Below are positions 23,561 to 37,333 of a stretch of 64,000 nucleotides of DNA, piece after piece. Source of the stretch: Edolisoma coerulescens (Eukaryota; Chordata; Aves; Passeriformes; Campephagidae); the NCBI GenBank assembly GCA_013397115.1, contig VWZW01004674.1, forward strand, positions 1,397,541-1,461,540. Direction: 5' to 3'. The position numbers were made by a program, and so were the translations under genes. The notes below the pieces were generated by a model, which saw nothing but the letters and a program-made list of their open reading frames with translations, did no database searches and was not told the DNA's origin. The stretch's first letter is position 1. Each line of letters starts with the position of its first letter.

Positions 23561-26278
23561 AGAACGGTGCAGGGGAATAAAGCCTCTCCTTGGCACGATC
23601 ATCTCGCTTTGTGACATGGATTTAGATCATGATCTCATTCTAGGAGAGGGATGGGTGTCCGGATCAGCCCCAGAGAAAGGCCCAGGAAGCTCCCTTGCCA
23701 GGGCAGCAGCCAAGTCCCACCTCAGGGAACGCAGGCAGCAACACCCCCCAGCAAAGGGGAGAGAACATCCCCCTCTGAGTCACATCGGTGCCACGCCACA
23801 TATAAACAACAGGGAGCCAAGAGAGAAAAAACAAAAAGCAGAAAGGAAAGGGGAGAAGTGGCTTATGGTAATGAAGTCAATTAATCATGTGGTAATTAAC
23901 AATCTGATTGTTGTAGAGAATGTTTTTTTTCTAACCAAAAACCACCTGAACACAACTGCAGTCAATAATCCCACCCTGTACACTTATTTCTGAGGGCTGA
24001 GAATTTGGCAGAACTGGATACCACCTATGGAAGACATTAGCAGCTCTCATGAAAGCATTTTTTTGAACATAGGGAAAACCTGTACCCCAAGGAAAATATG
24101 TCTTTTCAGACATTCAAACATTACAATGTGCTTTCTGCAATCTTCATAGCAATATTTCAGTAACTCCACACTTTCCTCTTAGCACTAATTTATGGAAATC
24201 CAAGCTAGAGTAGAAACCATTTCAAAGGAAGAAATGTCTCTCAAGCACTTTTTCTCTGAGAAGGTGCACACTCATCAGAATAGGGAGGAATGATGAGAAG
24301 AATCAGCACCTTCAGGAAAAGTGGACACTTTCCATAATAAAAAAGGTGATAAAAGGCTAGAATGCAAGGTTAGGTCTTTGAAAATTCAGCCATGAACTCA
24401 TCTTAAACCTTGTGGAGAATCTCAGGAACTTTATACAACTTGTACCAGAAACAAAAAACCCCTTCTTATAGCAGTATGAGAATAAAAAAATTAATCAGTG
24501 AGTTCCAGAAAGGCAGTGTTAACAGAGACCGCATTGACTTTTTTTCTCCATGCCCCAAGTATTACTTCCTTCTATATTACAGAACATCTACCAGCTAATG
24601 AAAATACGGGAAACCGCACTTTATGATATGGCATGGTGATAAAATGAATTATATTTAAATGTCAATGGAATCTATGAAGTAGAGCAAATTTGGAAGAAAT
24701 CCATTCAGTAATTTTAAAGTTGTGAATAATTAGCATGACGTTTTCAAATGCACTCGGTCAAATTCATGACCTAATTCTGCTCTAAATTCTTTTAATTTTA
24801 GTTTTTGCGAAGCTATATGAGCCATGCAATACTATAGTAGGATTAGAATGCTGCAGCAGTCGTTGAGTCCTGCTGAAAAATTCCACCCTTAAATGAATGA
24901 CTCCAGCAAAAGAATGGGACATGGCAATTTGGGGCAGAACGAAGCCCATTCTTTTCAAAGGCAGCACTCCAGATTTTCATAAATGCAAACAAATGCAGTT
25001 TGACCTCAGGACTGACACAATGTACCTAATTCCAACTTGCCTAAGTTATATGGCAAGAAGAAGCTGGATAAACTAAACAACTTCCAAGGGAAAACTGAGA
25101 TATTGGAAAACATTTTATCTGTAGTAGCCAGTAATAATTACAGATTATTTTGACATTGTCCTGCTAAGTTTCCTGATGAACAGACACAAATATACAAAGT
25201 GTGGCACAGAGACCAAGCACAGGTCTGGTCATAACCTACTCGCTGTCAGATGCCACAAAGCTGCTCCTTTTTATAGCACCTCCTTCCATCTCACCGAATT
25301 CATCATATTTATCCCCAAATAAAAGAAATTACGGGGTTGTTTTCTTCTTTGTTCAGAGAAGCACATGCTTTATCCAGAGCCTCAGACATTCCAGTGTAAA
25401 TTATTTGTACTTCTTGCTACAAAAAGTCTTGCTCCAGGACTTTGTGACAACACTGACTACCTGAGGGAAATCAAATTAGCAGCAGCTGAGACAGAACTAT
25501 TAAAGGCATGTTCTCCCCTATGTACAGTAGTCTGCTAACATATCCACAGGCACCGAGAGTGAGGATAAAGCAAGGACATTTCTCTGAACCATCACTATCT
25601 TTCGCATTACTGTCTATTCTTGTGAGGGAGCTGTGGATGCAGTGATATTGATAGGCACTGGGGTTCCTTGAGCCTCAACTCAAGCATGCAGATTTTACAG
25701 ATATGCACACCATGAAGACAGTAGCTTCCAAAATAAATCAAGCAAGCTTTTTGCTAAAGACTACAGAGGTAACTGCAAGGTTGTTGCTTGTTCCGAGTGT
25801 AATGATGCAAGGAAGTGGTGCACCTAAAGCCTCTGCTCTGCCCTCATGCCCTCAGGAGGCACCATCCAGCCTCCAGAGAAGGAGATGGGCTTGGGACGGC
25901 ACCCGGCCTCTTCCTGCACAACCTGCCAGGGCAAGATGCTCATAAAAGAGCTGTACTCATGTCCCTGCATTAATTCCTCCCGCTCAATGAGGGAGATGAC
26001 ACCTCTGCTGTTTCCAGAGAAGGGCAAAGACATACACTAGCAAAATGCTCAGGGTGGGCCCACATTTGTAACTGGGAATACCACTCTGAAATGCAGGCAG
26101 GAGACCACCACGCTGTGCCCATGCTGCTCAGGCATCACCCAAGAAGTGAATGTGGCAGCGCTTGCTGTTAAACACCATGCTAGCAGCACCAGAGACCTGA
26201 CCTGATCTCAGCTACGCCACAGGTTTGTTTTGTCAATTTAGGAATTCACACATTTACTTCCTCCCTCCCACTTCTCAC
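23561..26278. other. Non-coding stretch
   Basis: No gene is recognised. The block at 23870-23920 (CAATTAATCATGTGGTAATTAAC) has several homeodomain-type cores. At 24755-24785 the words GGTCAAATTC and AATTCTGCTCT resemble an old sauropsid repeat, too short to call. Confidence 0.55.
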
Positions 26279-26334
26279 CTGCTTCGTCTGCATAGCCTTC
26301 AGTGGTTTTAAGGTGGGTGTCATGTTTCTAGTTT
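26279..26334 (-). other. Candidate exon, 56 nt, minus strand
   Basis: On the minus strand an acceptor GTTGCTCTAG of moderate strength is followed 56 nt later by an excellent donor, AAGCAG|GTGAGAAG. One frame is open and contains an ATG (MTPTLKPLKAMQTKQ up to the donor). The other two carry stops. No protein family is recognised. The acceptor is weaker than in the other candidates, so a pseudo-exon is likely. Confidence 0.15.
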
Positions 26335-29300
26335 CTAGAGCAACTAAAACATTGAGTACCTTTGACCTCCTAGCACTACTGCAACTGAATATTGAAAACC
26401 ATTCAAGTAACATTTTTATTCCATTTAGTGAATGGGAAAATTAACTTGACTTGAAAGAAAAATGCACCTTCCTTAAAAAGCCTCTTTAATCAGCCTCCGA
26501 GTCTGAACCAATGCTGCGCATAAAGATTTAAATTTGGCTTAATGAAAACTGAATAGACCAAGAAACAACAAAAGAAGTCTCTTTACAAAAGGTATGGATT
26601 CGACCCAGCCAGTAAATAATTAAAGCTCCTCTCTGTTCCCTTCCACTTTCTATTTTAAGGCTTTTCATTATATGGGATCAAAGTCAGCTCGAGTTGGAGA
26701 GAGTAAGACAAATCCATCACGGAGACAGAATGAATGTATGATCTCATCCCCTGTGACAGCAGCCCGACGGTACCACCTGTTTGAACTCGGCTCATACCAC
26801 TTCTGATGACACTGGCAATGTCAAGCAAATCGCTCGAAATTCAAGGGGGTGGGGGGAAACTCTCCACCTAAGCAAACAACAAAAAAGAAAAAGAGCTGTA
26901 AATGTGGCATCAGCAATGCTTACAGGCAGCCAGCGCTGCAAAAAAGAGCAGCCACAGAAAGGGTTCAGACCCCACGAATATAAATCACTCTGGGCCTCAG
27001 AAAATCAGTGGTATGAAGAAGGACTGATTTCTGTTTGGAAAAGAGTCAAATGAGAGAGCAGTGCAAGATAGCTGTATAAAAATTACAAATATAAAAATAA
27101 GGGAAATTAAACATTTTTATTTATTTTCTCAAAATGAAAGAAAAAGAGTACATTGAAGCCAGAAGACAAAATAATTAGGAGATATGAAAGGCAAGTTTAA
27201 CAGGGAGTTTAAAACCGACAGGCAAATTTAAAAGAGATTAAGGAAAATTCTGTTCTACCTTTTCAAACTTAGAATATAAGTTTACCCTGTGGAGATGTCT
27301 GCAGCATAATACAATTTGGACCAGAAAGGACTATTAAAACGAATATTCATTAGATTGTTAATGAATACATGCATGCTCCCATTAGAAACTCATCTGTTTT
27401 AAAAAGAAAGAATATAATCCTTAGTGAACCTTGCTTTTTTTAAGCAATAGAAGACAAATATTTATACTTCCTGACACAAACAATGATTAAGTGTCAGGGA
27501 TTAAGACATCCCCCTTAAGGGGAATCCCCAAGGATTAAGAAAATCCCCCTCTTGTCACATAATTCTATAACGTCAGCTGGCCAGTTCCTGAGCACTGACA
27601 GGAACAATGTACTGGACCAGATCCAACACACCAATATTTGGTTAACACCAAAGTTCAGTCAAGACATTTCTGTCTAAAACGCTTGTTTAAGGAAAAAGAT
27701 TACAGCATTGTGAGTGCACCATAAAGCTTTGTGTTCTAAACCATTTTTTGCTCTGACTGCCAGTAGCTAGCAGCACTTGAAGATGAAGGCAGCAAGCATA
27801 CATCAGCTCTACTTGGTTTGGTGTATAAAACCACTTTGGTCTAGATCTGGGTCAAGATACACTATTTCACTTCTTTGAGCTGCTTGATGTGTTCAACACA
27901 AACTTGACTTCGGGTCTGCCACTGCACCAGGCACATTTGCAATTCTAGGAGTTGCAAGGTATTCTGGCTGATTAAACTTGCAACTACACAGATCTAAGAG
28001 TCAAACTGTAAAGTTATTTCAGATATAGAAAAAGTCACTGCTGTGAAATTCATGCAATTTTTTTCTCAGTCTACTAAGAAGAAAACAAAGAAGCAGTTTA
28101 GCACTTCACTAGCTGAAAGAGCTATTTCAAAACATGCTCCAGATTAAGACTGCATGGTAGGACCTTTTCCCAGTGAGAAAAGGCACTCTGGGGACGAGTA
28201 GAGGCCCCAAACAACATTGTTCTCTTCGGTGACCTCATTAGCATCTGATGTGTAGGAACATCTTCTTTAAATGTGTGATTTTCCCATCTACCTTGAAATG
28301 GTCCTTCAATCAAATTCATAAAATTACTTTCATTTGGTACCAGACAGATAAATAAACCAATGTTATTCAGGCCCAACAGCTCTTCAAATGAAGGGAGAAA
28401 AAAAAAAGTCTGCAATAAAAAATTAGATTGGAAATGTTTTGATGCTTTATGTAGGAGTTAGCTGTATGCAGAATTGAACTATATTTTCTTGGTTTAGCTG
28501 AACTAAGCTGTACTGACAAGAGCATGCTGAATTAGATCCGGTTGTAACCCAAGGTGAACCTGCAGGGTAAACCTTACGTCACTATTTTGCTGCAGTTCTT
28601 CCTTTTTTCCATGAGCAAATGTGGCTCACTTCCCTCAGTCTCTGAAATGCCATATCGTGTGTGCTGGCCATGGGGCAGAGGTCTAAATAGAGCATGTTTG
28701 GATTTATGCACTTCAGGCCTCTGAGAATGGAACTGAGCTCCTGGGAGAGACTGAAATAAGACTACAAAGGCATGAAGGAGGCAAATGTGAATGTAATGGG
28801 GTATTAGAATGCACCCTCTATTTAAAGACATTTACCCACATTTCCGATTTGTACTTTTGGACTTCTGCCTATCCAAGGCAAAACCAACACCGTGTTTCTC
28901 TCTCAAAGCCACGTAGGGACAACTTGCCTTGCATTGTGGGGTAATCTGACCCTAACAGGTGAGGATGCCCAAGTTCTTCCTGGCTACAGTATATTAAAAA
29001 TACTTAACTTCTACAGCACCATCCACACAACTTTGTAGGATAAGATAGAACTCTCCTCCAAAAGCTGGACAACTCCTTAGCATGAAGGACAATGAGGACA
29101 CATGGTACTTGGCATGACAATCCCCTCTGCCAAATTTCCATGACCCCATTACTGCTTCATAGATGTAACTGAGCAGATAAAACTGCTTATGTTCTACCTT
29201 ACAGCCAGACCTACAAAACCTGCTCCATGTTCCACCTTTAGACATGTTGCTGTGCACAAAACTACTCTCTCTTTGCCAGAGCCAGCTGGAAGCCTCGGTG

Positions 29301-29510
29301 GCACAAGGTAGGTGGGTACATAACGCTCTATGACCTCAGTGCCTGATGGCTCCTTTCTTTGCTAGCTTTATCCCTGACTTTCTGTGGCAGGGCAGAGCAC
29401 ATAGCAGCCCTCCCTGAATTGATCCATATACTTGGAGAAAAAGCAACTCTATTTGCAGTTGCACCAGGTAGGTAATAGACAGACCACTGTCCCCAACACA
29501 AGCTCTTTAC
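26335..29510. other. Non-coding stretch
   Basis: No gene is recognised. Local structures are a perfect 12-base palindrome CCCCTTAAGGGG (27511-27522) within a loose direct repeat of GGATTAAGA..ATCCCCCT (27498-27551), and A+T-rich sequence at 27050-27150. Confidence 0.6.
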
Positions 29511-29560
29511 CTGCAGCCCTGGAAGGAGTCCTCTGCCTGCTCAGTTGGAATGGCAGGACA
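29511..29560 (-). other. Candidate exon, 50 nt, minus strand, well-formed splice sites
   Basis: On the minus strand the acceptor GTCTTCCATTGCACAG and the donor GGCTGCAG|GTAAAGAG are both close to consensus. Two of three frames are open, and one reads CPAIPTEQAEDSFQGC. Length is in the short-exon range. The peptide has no motif that I recognise, and no adjoining exon was found that would settle the frame. It is among the best-formed pairs seen on the minus strand, but its meaning is unknown. Confidence 0.25.
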
Positions 29561-32500
29561 CTGTGCAATGGAAGACAAATCATTCAGTGTATACCACTTG
29601 CTGATTGCAAAACCTGGGTCGTAATCCATGGACTGATAAACCTTCTGCCTTCAGAATCACAAAACAAGTCAGCTGGTGAGCAGGGGTGGTACAGCAAGGA
29701 CAGGGCCCAGCCTGCAGCCACCAAGCACATTTACAAATAATGACCACCCCACAGAACTAGGAATTATTGTGCTCCAAATTAAGGACGATATCCCAGACAT
29801 TTTCTTTACTTGAAAAACATTTTCCTTTTTTCTCTACACTGGCAGTGGACTACATAGAGTCTACTCTGGGGATCTTCCACATTGCCAGGAATTATCTTGC
29901 TACTGTAGGTTTTTCCTTTGTAAGAGCTATGGTGCTAAATGTTATTTTCCAACAGTGAATAATCATTTTTAAAAAGAAATTCAGGTACATGACTTTGACA
30001 ATGATTTTTCTCCAGCTCGTATGCAATGGAGATGTTCTGGAGACACCGTGATTTTGCTTAATAAAAATATAAATCTCCATATAATTTCATCACTTCAAGC
30101 CTTGAATAACTGGAAATCCTCCTCCTACATAATTTGTCATGATTTCCTCTCTTTGAGTTCAATGCCAGAAGTGCACAGCTAAATTATGCAGGACTATAAA
30201 CTTACATAACTGTTTGTAAGATAGAAGAACATAAAAAATAAAGGAGCTTTAATAGTTAGGAATATAGAGAAGTCCAACATAGAACTGAGGAAAAAATGAT
30301 TTATCATTTGTTCTTCAGGTAGACAGGTTTACTAGTATTTAATTAGTATAAATAGAAGTAAATCTGAGAATATACTGTCGTTCCCTTAGACATATGGAAA
30401 CCAAGAGCTGGCAGAACTAATTATGAAGCAGCTACCTGAACAAACACCAATATAATATGTAGAAAGGTGTATTTACATTAAGAGATCACCCATCTCTTGC
30501 CTTAGTTTCCCCTTTTGAACAGCCGTGGTGTGACAGCCCACCCTGAAGGGGAAGGGAAGCACCAAAGGGGATGCACCCACATGGCTCACTGATACCACTT
30601 GCACACAATCTGGAGTATCAGGCATCCACAGCAAGCATATGTAATTCCTTTCACTGCCTACCTACCAGAAGGTTCATCAGTAGTCTACCCATTATGCCTT
30701 TTGGTAGTTTGCATTCTCCTTTTCTTGGAGCAGAGAGAGTCTCACATTACCCAGGCAGCCTTCTACCCTCAATGCAAAAATCTGGAGGGAAATAAAATCC
30801 ATCAATCCTCTGCTTGGTTTATTAAATCTCTCTCACACTGTTCATCATTCCCTGTGGCCCTGCAACTCAAGCTCTTCGGCTCTCTGCTTGTGGGGCTCCT
30901 TAATCCTTTAGCTTTCTATCTGGATGGCTGTGGGCACAATCTGCCCAACCTCTGGTCTCTTTTCCTAGTCCCTGATAGGGATCTTTGCTCTCACTTGTGG
31001 TCTCTCCTGCCTCTGCTGAAACAGCAAAAAGCCTTTTACAAGGTCATGTATATACACACCTTATGGTCAGTGTTCTTTGGCTTACAATGAAAACTGCAGG
31101 ACAGCACAAATGAACCCGAAAGGGTTCAGGATGCAAGGTACTCTTGTTAAGATTATACTTGGATACAACCAGAAATGGGGATGAAAAGGGGATTCATTAG
31201 CAAATGACAGCTTTTCAGCATACTCCAAGCATGTGCATTTGGAAATTCTTGCTGCTGTTCCTCATGCAGATTACAGTTTGCAGCTCCCTTACACTGTTCT
31301 CCCATTAGGTGTGTGAATGAAGCATAGAAACAATTTGTTTTATCGCCTCCACTCTCACAAAAGAATTAAATTAAAAATAGCAGTATGGCATCACATTTAA
31401 CAGGGCAGTAAAATAGAACTATAATGGCTGCAGGCTTGCTCCTTCCTTCCTATAGCAAGTCCTGTAATGGGAGGGAGGTTGCAGCTCTGCTTGGGATCCT
31501 TCTACCAGGTTTTGCCCCGAGAAGAGGTTTGCTGAGAGGGAAGTCACTGTGGCTTAAGTGCAAAAACCTGTGCCTGTGCTGTGGGTCCTCAGGCCTTTTG
31601 GCTGGAGGAGCTGATGATCTGCTTTGCTGTTCCATCTTGCTGGCAGCCCTTTTCCACAGTGATGCTCTTCTAGAGAGACCTGCCAGCCAAGCATCACAAG
31701 GGTCCATTTTGTTGAGAAAGCTTCTCGATTTATAGGAGCTTTACTGTAAACCTAATACAGGTTGCTATTTTTTAATTTTTACTTCCCCAGGGGCAGACAG
31801 TGGTACCAATATCCACAGTTTGCCCATTCCTTTCCTATCCTACAAGACGTTGCAAGTCTGCACCTCAGGGTGCTGAGGGGCTAAAAAATAGCAGGACATG
31901 GCTTGTACTGCTGACATCCATTTGATGCAACTACATTTTTTCAAAACCACTGGGCACGAATCAGGTCCATGGAAAACTGCAAACAATAATCTGAGCTTTA
32001 AAAACCAAGACACTCAAGATGTCTGCGTTATGCAAGTAATACTCAGCTAACAAAGCTCTTCACTTGCTCTCTAAGATACACAACACTCTGCTTACTGCTG
32101 GATTTCCAAAATGCACAAAAATACTTATCTGCATATCCTAAACCGCTGTCAGATCCAAGATGAAGGTTACTGGGGCTAAAATAAGGGATAGAAACAACCC
32201 GTATAGGAATTTCGTGTTTGGGCTTATGTAAATTTAAGACTTCATACTTAAGGATATATTTGACCCCTGAAAATTTAAGGATTTTCTTCACAGAACACTC
32301 GGTAAGTCCTACAAGGAATGTATGTGTGCCGTTTCCATCAATATTACTGGATTTACGGGCGAACTGAGATTCACCCCTGGGTTCACAACTCCAGCACAAA
32401 AGCCCTTGGCTTCAGAGAAAACAACAAACGTGCGAAGGAGTATCAAGGACAGAGGGGCTACCCAGAGATACTTGTCTGCAGCCTTTCAAACAGCACTTGG

Positions 32501-35500
32501 AGATGATTGCCATCTGCAAAAAGACTGTTATAGAGGAAGATTTGGGAGCAGGCTAGGGGCTGGATCATGGCACCCAGCAGTCCACAGGTTCTGGGCACAG
32601 CATTGCCAATGACGGCTGACTCCAACCATGAAATCAGCGGTGGAAGAGCCAAGCCAAAGTGTTAAATCTCTTCTAGCCCTTGGTCAGTGATCTGCTCAAG
32701 TATTACTCTGCACAAATTATGTCATGCAGGAGTGGTGACCCTCTCTGAAAATTTCATACTATGGGTAGGAAAACCCTTTAACGTCCTTCCTATAGTTTTA
32801 CACACAAATGCCTAGAGCTTTTCCATCTAACACATACATAAATTAAACTTCTGTAACCGTGAGTTTTGTTATTAGGAAAAAACCCTGTGAAACAATCAAG
32901 TTTTCCTAATGCTTCTGCCACATGCAGAGTAAGCACTGTTGTGAAAGCTGTGTGCTCAAAATGTGTTAATTGCCAGATCCCAGGAGCATTCCCTTTAGCC
33001 CACTCCACATCTTCCTATTTGACAGCCTTTACCATACTGTGATGAGAGTCACAGACCCATATTTTGGAAGTCCATTATTGCTGTTTAAGTTTATAACATA
33101 ATCATTACAGATATTTCTTAATAAAATTCTGATGTGGCTTACTACAATTATGCATCGGTAGTAAGTATTTATTTACCCTTAAATTATTCTGAAAATACTT
33201 TTTGTATGATTAAACCAGGTCCTTTTCACTAGAAAACAAGTATTTTTCACTTAAAAGATAATGAAGATAGCAATTAGAGATTTATTGTATCCCATATCCT
33301 AAAACCTTCTCAGCTGCCATTTATTAAAAAAATATTATGAAGAAGCCAAAGAACACTACAAATTCAACCCTTTAGTGCTCTGTTTTACATCTCTGTTGGA
33401 CAAACAGCATCAGGACACGAAAGCCATTAACCTCCTTTGTTGAGGGTCATTGCATTTATGACATGACAGAAGTACCAGCATACACTTAATTGTAAAGGCT
33501 GATTGCACATAAAATAACCAAATGGTCAAACTAAAATAGCTTCCCAAACTCTGCATCTGTAGTCTATACATTGCCACACAACTCTCAAGCACTTGCATGT
33601 CAACTTCCTAGTAAGAGTTCAGAACAGTTTTCAAATTCATAGAAGTTTAGAGAAAGGAAGTGAGTAGGTAATAAAATTGGTTTTTCCATCCGAAAATATG
33701 ACACTTTACTAGTATGTGACAGAATTAATTTCTTCCTTTGTAAAAAAGGTTTGTTTTTCTCTATACACACAGGTTGGCAATTGCTTTTATTGTTCAACTG
33801 AGCTGTTCTACAATATCTTAAGAAGAAATTTTCCGGGGGCAAACTAAGAGAGCAAATTACTTTATAAGCAATTTTTTCCTGAACCATTTTTTTAGATTGT
33901 AGATAAACATGCCTTCACAACTGCTCTTCTCAATTTGACCCTTTCTCTCATACCTCCAATGATGTCATTGTCCTGTATCTTAATTTCTTACTGCTCTGAG
34001 GTCACAAATTTTTATTACCCGACTTCACCACAGGATCTATATGAGGATCAAGACTTGACATCAGAACACAACAGCTAGGTCTCCTGGCTAGAAATCTCAG
34101 CTCTCTACAGTCTTGCAGACATGTCTGCTGCTTTTGTTGACTTTTTACTGTATTCTCAGAGCTACTGAATTATTCATCTGTCAACATAAATGTAGAGTTC
34201 ATCATATAAATATGCAAAGTCACCATTTTAGAGCAGACATCCAAAGACAAATTCATATAAAGGCTTTTTATAGATCATTAAACTTGCATAGCAAAAGACA
34301 CACAATATACCACAAATGTGGCAGTATATAGTAGGACTTAAGCTGAATATAAACTCTGAGTAGGGCAGTATTCCAGCCTACTCTCTGCTATGTTACTCTT
34401 TACAGTAAGGCTTCCATTTTCATTTGCAATGGCAGTTCCTGCTTCTTGCCTCAGCTGATACAATCCCCAAAGTGACGTTCATCTCAACAAACCTATCTAT
34501 TAGACTGTGTCAGAAAACTTACTTTCTCTGTACTAATATTTGCTTTTCACGCAGAGCATCTACTTCCTACCAGGTATTTTCAACCTGGACTTATCTTTTG
34601 GCAAGAAGTCTACAGACCCGAGTGACACAATATTAAGGTAGAACTAAATACTCCCAAAACACCCAGTTAGTATTTTTACCTTTACAGATCCTGTCAAGAC
34701 TGCTAAATATAGGGAATTTCCATACGTTCTGCTCACCTAGACTTCAGTGAGAATAAAGGGGACAAAAGACTAACTTGTCAGTGCTTAATTTACTAAATGA
34801 ATTTTATGCATGGTCAGTTATACTACATACAACAATCCTAATGCTGGTTCGTGCATTTTGCAGTCAGCTTTATCAGATAAAGTCTGAAGATTCAATTAAA
34901 ATTTAAAAAGAACAATTACCTTTTAAAAAACAGCTTGAGTTAACAAAAGAAACAGATTCATCACTCAGTGGCAATAAGATCATATACTAGGTAAAGACAG
35001 CCTGAGCAGCTAAGCTATGGAAAAACCTGTTCAAACACTCAACATTTGACCGCAGTTCTCGTAATATATTCACCTAGTAACCTTAGCAATGCCAATTTGA
35101 GCAAATATTGGGGCAAACCCCAAAAGACTGATTTGGTTTTGATTGTCATTTTACTCCATTTTACAGAGTAAAATGGCACACTGGCTCTTGAAAAAGAGCT
35201 AAGAAAGTACACTAGGATTTGCTATCTCAGAAGGCAGTGTCTCCCTCCCATCACCTGCAAGTAACCTGGCAAAGACAGAAGTTAGGATGGCCAGTTTATC
35301 TTAACTGTATGATCATATTTTGTCTTGCTGCCCTCATGTCTTCCCTGGATATTTAGACAAGGAGCACTGAATACCCCAAAACAACAGGAGATGTCATTTG
35401 CAGTCTTCTCACTGGCTTCAAAGGCCTGATAAGCTGGCCACTTGAGACGCAAATATTTCAAGAAGTGAGACATACTGCTGAGCAAAGAGCAGAGCCGTGT

Positions 35501-36889
35501 TTGCCATCCTACTCTCTGCATTGTAGGTATTTATTTCATTCTCCATAGTCACGACCACAGAACGTGTTCTGTAAAATCAAGTCCTATTTATGCTCTTGCC
35601 CTCATTTAGCCTCAGAAAACACTTCCTTTTCAAAATCCTTGAGTTCTACTGTAAGCATTTCCTAGGGAAATACTATCATATAAACCACTGTCACTTCCTG
35701 GAAAAGAATGACAGATCCTTAAAAAAACAGACAAAGTCAAAAAATTTCAGAACAAGCTCCCTATACCTGCTATGCCAGCTGGCATCCAGGGTAAGACATC
35801 ATGGCTGAAGCTTTGTCCCAAGCAGAAGAAGGAGTTTTGTGAACTGGAATTATATAAGGAGCTCAGCAGAAAGAGGGCTGGCAGTCAGGACAAGGTCAGC
35901 GCAACACAGTCCAAGTCCAAGAGAGAGTGAAAAGAGATGGAAGCATGCAAGCTATCTGAAAGCTGTTCACGTGATCTGGAGTTTGCAAGGAAATTCATGA
36001 TGGCAAATTTCACAGCAGAAGGGTGGATACAAGACTTGCTCTTAAGTATGTGCACTTAGAGCAAGGTACTGTAAAGCCACACATTTAGCAGCCAGATTTT
36101 ATTCCTGAATGCAGAATCCAGCAATGCAAACCTGTTGTGAGTTATTTCCACTTAAGAGTTACTTTTTTCATCAAACTGATACCTGCTGTAAATAGGTTTT
36201 AAGTGTAGTCAGGTGAGTGAGTGTCTGATGAGTTCTGACACAACCTGAGCTAGGCTACTGTCTCTTATCTGAGGTAACAATGATCATCTGAATGCAAAGC
36301 AGAAAAGCATCATACCTTAAACCACCATCTTGTACCACACACTTGTGATGAGCAGCAAGTGCTCTTCATCCATTTAAGGGCAGAATTTCAAGGCAGCACA
36401 AGCCAACACTGTTTCTGGTTTAAAGTTTGTGCTGAAACAGGTTGGGGAAGCTCACACGGAACTGGAAGTTCCAGTGGGAAAATAACTGAAAATTCTTCAA
36501 CTGTCTGCAGTATCCTACCAATCCTCTAGATAAACTAGAAAACTCAAATCAAAATCGATGTCTACATGAGGTTTTACTTTAACTCTTTCTACTTAATTCA
36601 GGTAAGTGCAACCATCATTTTTACAAAGTGGCTTAGGAAATCGACTTTCAGCTCACATGAAGGTTCTAGCTGTTGTTTGTAATTACTTCTGGAGCTCTTG
36701 CAGAGACGTGTTGCTCTAAAATGAACCAATTTTAGAAGTTTTATTGCCTTACTCCAACTAAACACAGGGCTGCATATGTTAAGTTTTACCTGTTCATATA
36801 TGTGCATAGTAGCTGAAAATAAACAAGACACGTTTGCAGGGTGCAAGGCTTAAGTTTCAAAGTGAGAACATGGGGAAAATGCACAGAAG
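29561..36889. other. Long non-coding stretch
   Basis: No gene is recognised. The 163-codon plus frame at 30599-31090 and the 118-codon minus frame at 32043-32399 have no family resemblance and are within reach of chance for this much sequence. A consensus donor at 32301 (CTCG|GTAAGT) sits only 8 nt after an acceptor-like TTCTTCACAG, too short to call. The donor CAG|GTAAGTG at 36602 follows a segment whose only long frame ends in a stop. A faint CR1-like end near 33635-33690 is not strong enough to annotate. Confidence 0.6.
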
Positions 36890-37150
36890 ACAGTAGTTAG
36901 AGCAATGAAATGAAGTTAATAAAAGAAAAAATAACATCAGGAAATTAGTATCTTTCTTAACAGCAGATCTGTTAGTGCTCTGGAACATTTTCCTGAGGGA
37001 AGCAGTGGGAGCTCCATTACTTCGATAATTTAAAATTAGACTGACAAAAAAGTAGCAAATGTACAGCACAATAAAGAATAATTCCATACAGGAAGGGGAA
37101 TGAAGTAGGTGACTAATAAGTCTTTCTTTCTAACAGCTATGAATCATACA
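36890..37150 (+). mobile_element. Ancient CR1-type LINE fragment (3' end, forward orientation)
   Basis: The order of words follows the 3' region of older CR1 elements: TTTCTTAACAGCAGATCTGTTAG, then TCTGGAACATTTTCC, GAGGGAAGCAGTGGGAGCTCC, TTAAAATTAGACTG and GGAAGGGGAATGAAGTAGGT. It ends in GACTAATAAGTCTTTCTTTC and the AGCTATGAATCAT terminus that corresponds to the CR1 TTCTATGATTC tail. The 5' end is truncated and imprecise (36890-36960). No coding capacity remains. It lies opposite in orientation to the copy at 8.6-9.3 kb. Confidence 0.68.
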
Positions 37151-37333
37151 AGTGCAGTGGTGGCTTGTATAGAAACTGGAGTTTCTATACACAGATGGTA
37201 ATGCAAACTGGTAGCTCTCACAGGGTACTTGTTGGCAATGGTTGGAGTATCCAATTCTTCATATACCATGAATACACATTATTAGACTATCTGCCTAAAT
37301 TCTACAGAGACTTCATATATATGCTTTACTTAC
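37151..37333. other. Short non-coding spacer
   Basis: Sequence between the CR1 tail and the minus-strand candidate exon. The plus frame of 99 codons (37165-37464) has no recognised content. Confidence 0.5.

Noticed and set aside
30490..30530. MIR-like words (CTCTTGCCTTAGTTTCCCCTTTTG)
   Set aside because: Only about 25 bases fit, and no second MIR block is found in order.
30599..31090. 163-codon plus open frame with hydrophobic patches
   Set aside because: It has no domain or signal I recognise. The local sequence is CT-rich, which lowers stops and creates leucine and serine runs.
32043..32399. 118-codon minus open frame with a protein-like residue mix
   Set aside because: A few frames of this length are expected by chance in 64 kb of this composition. 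There are no splice or promoter signs and no family match.
33635..33690. CR1-like 3' end in reverse (ATTCATAGAAGTTTAGAGAAAGGAAGTGAG)
   Set aside because: Only the first part matches. The following sequence does not follow CR1 order well enough to annotate.
36520..36601. Consensus donor CAG|GTAAGTG after a segment reading YPTNPLDKLENSNQ
   Set aside because: The frame ends in TAA a few codons before the donor, and the other frames stop early.
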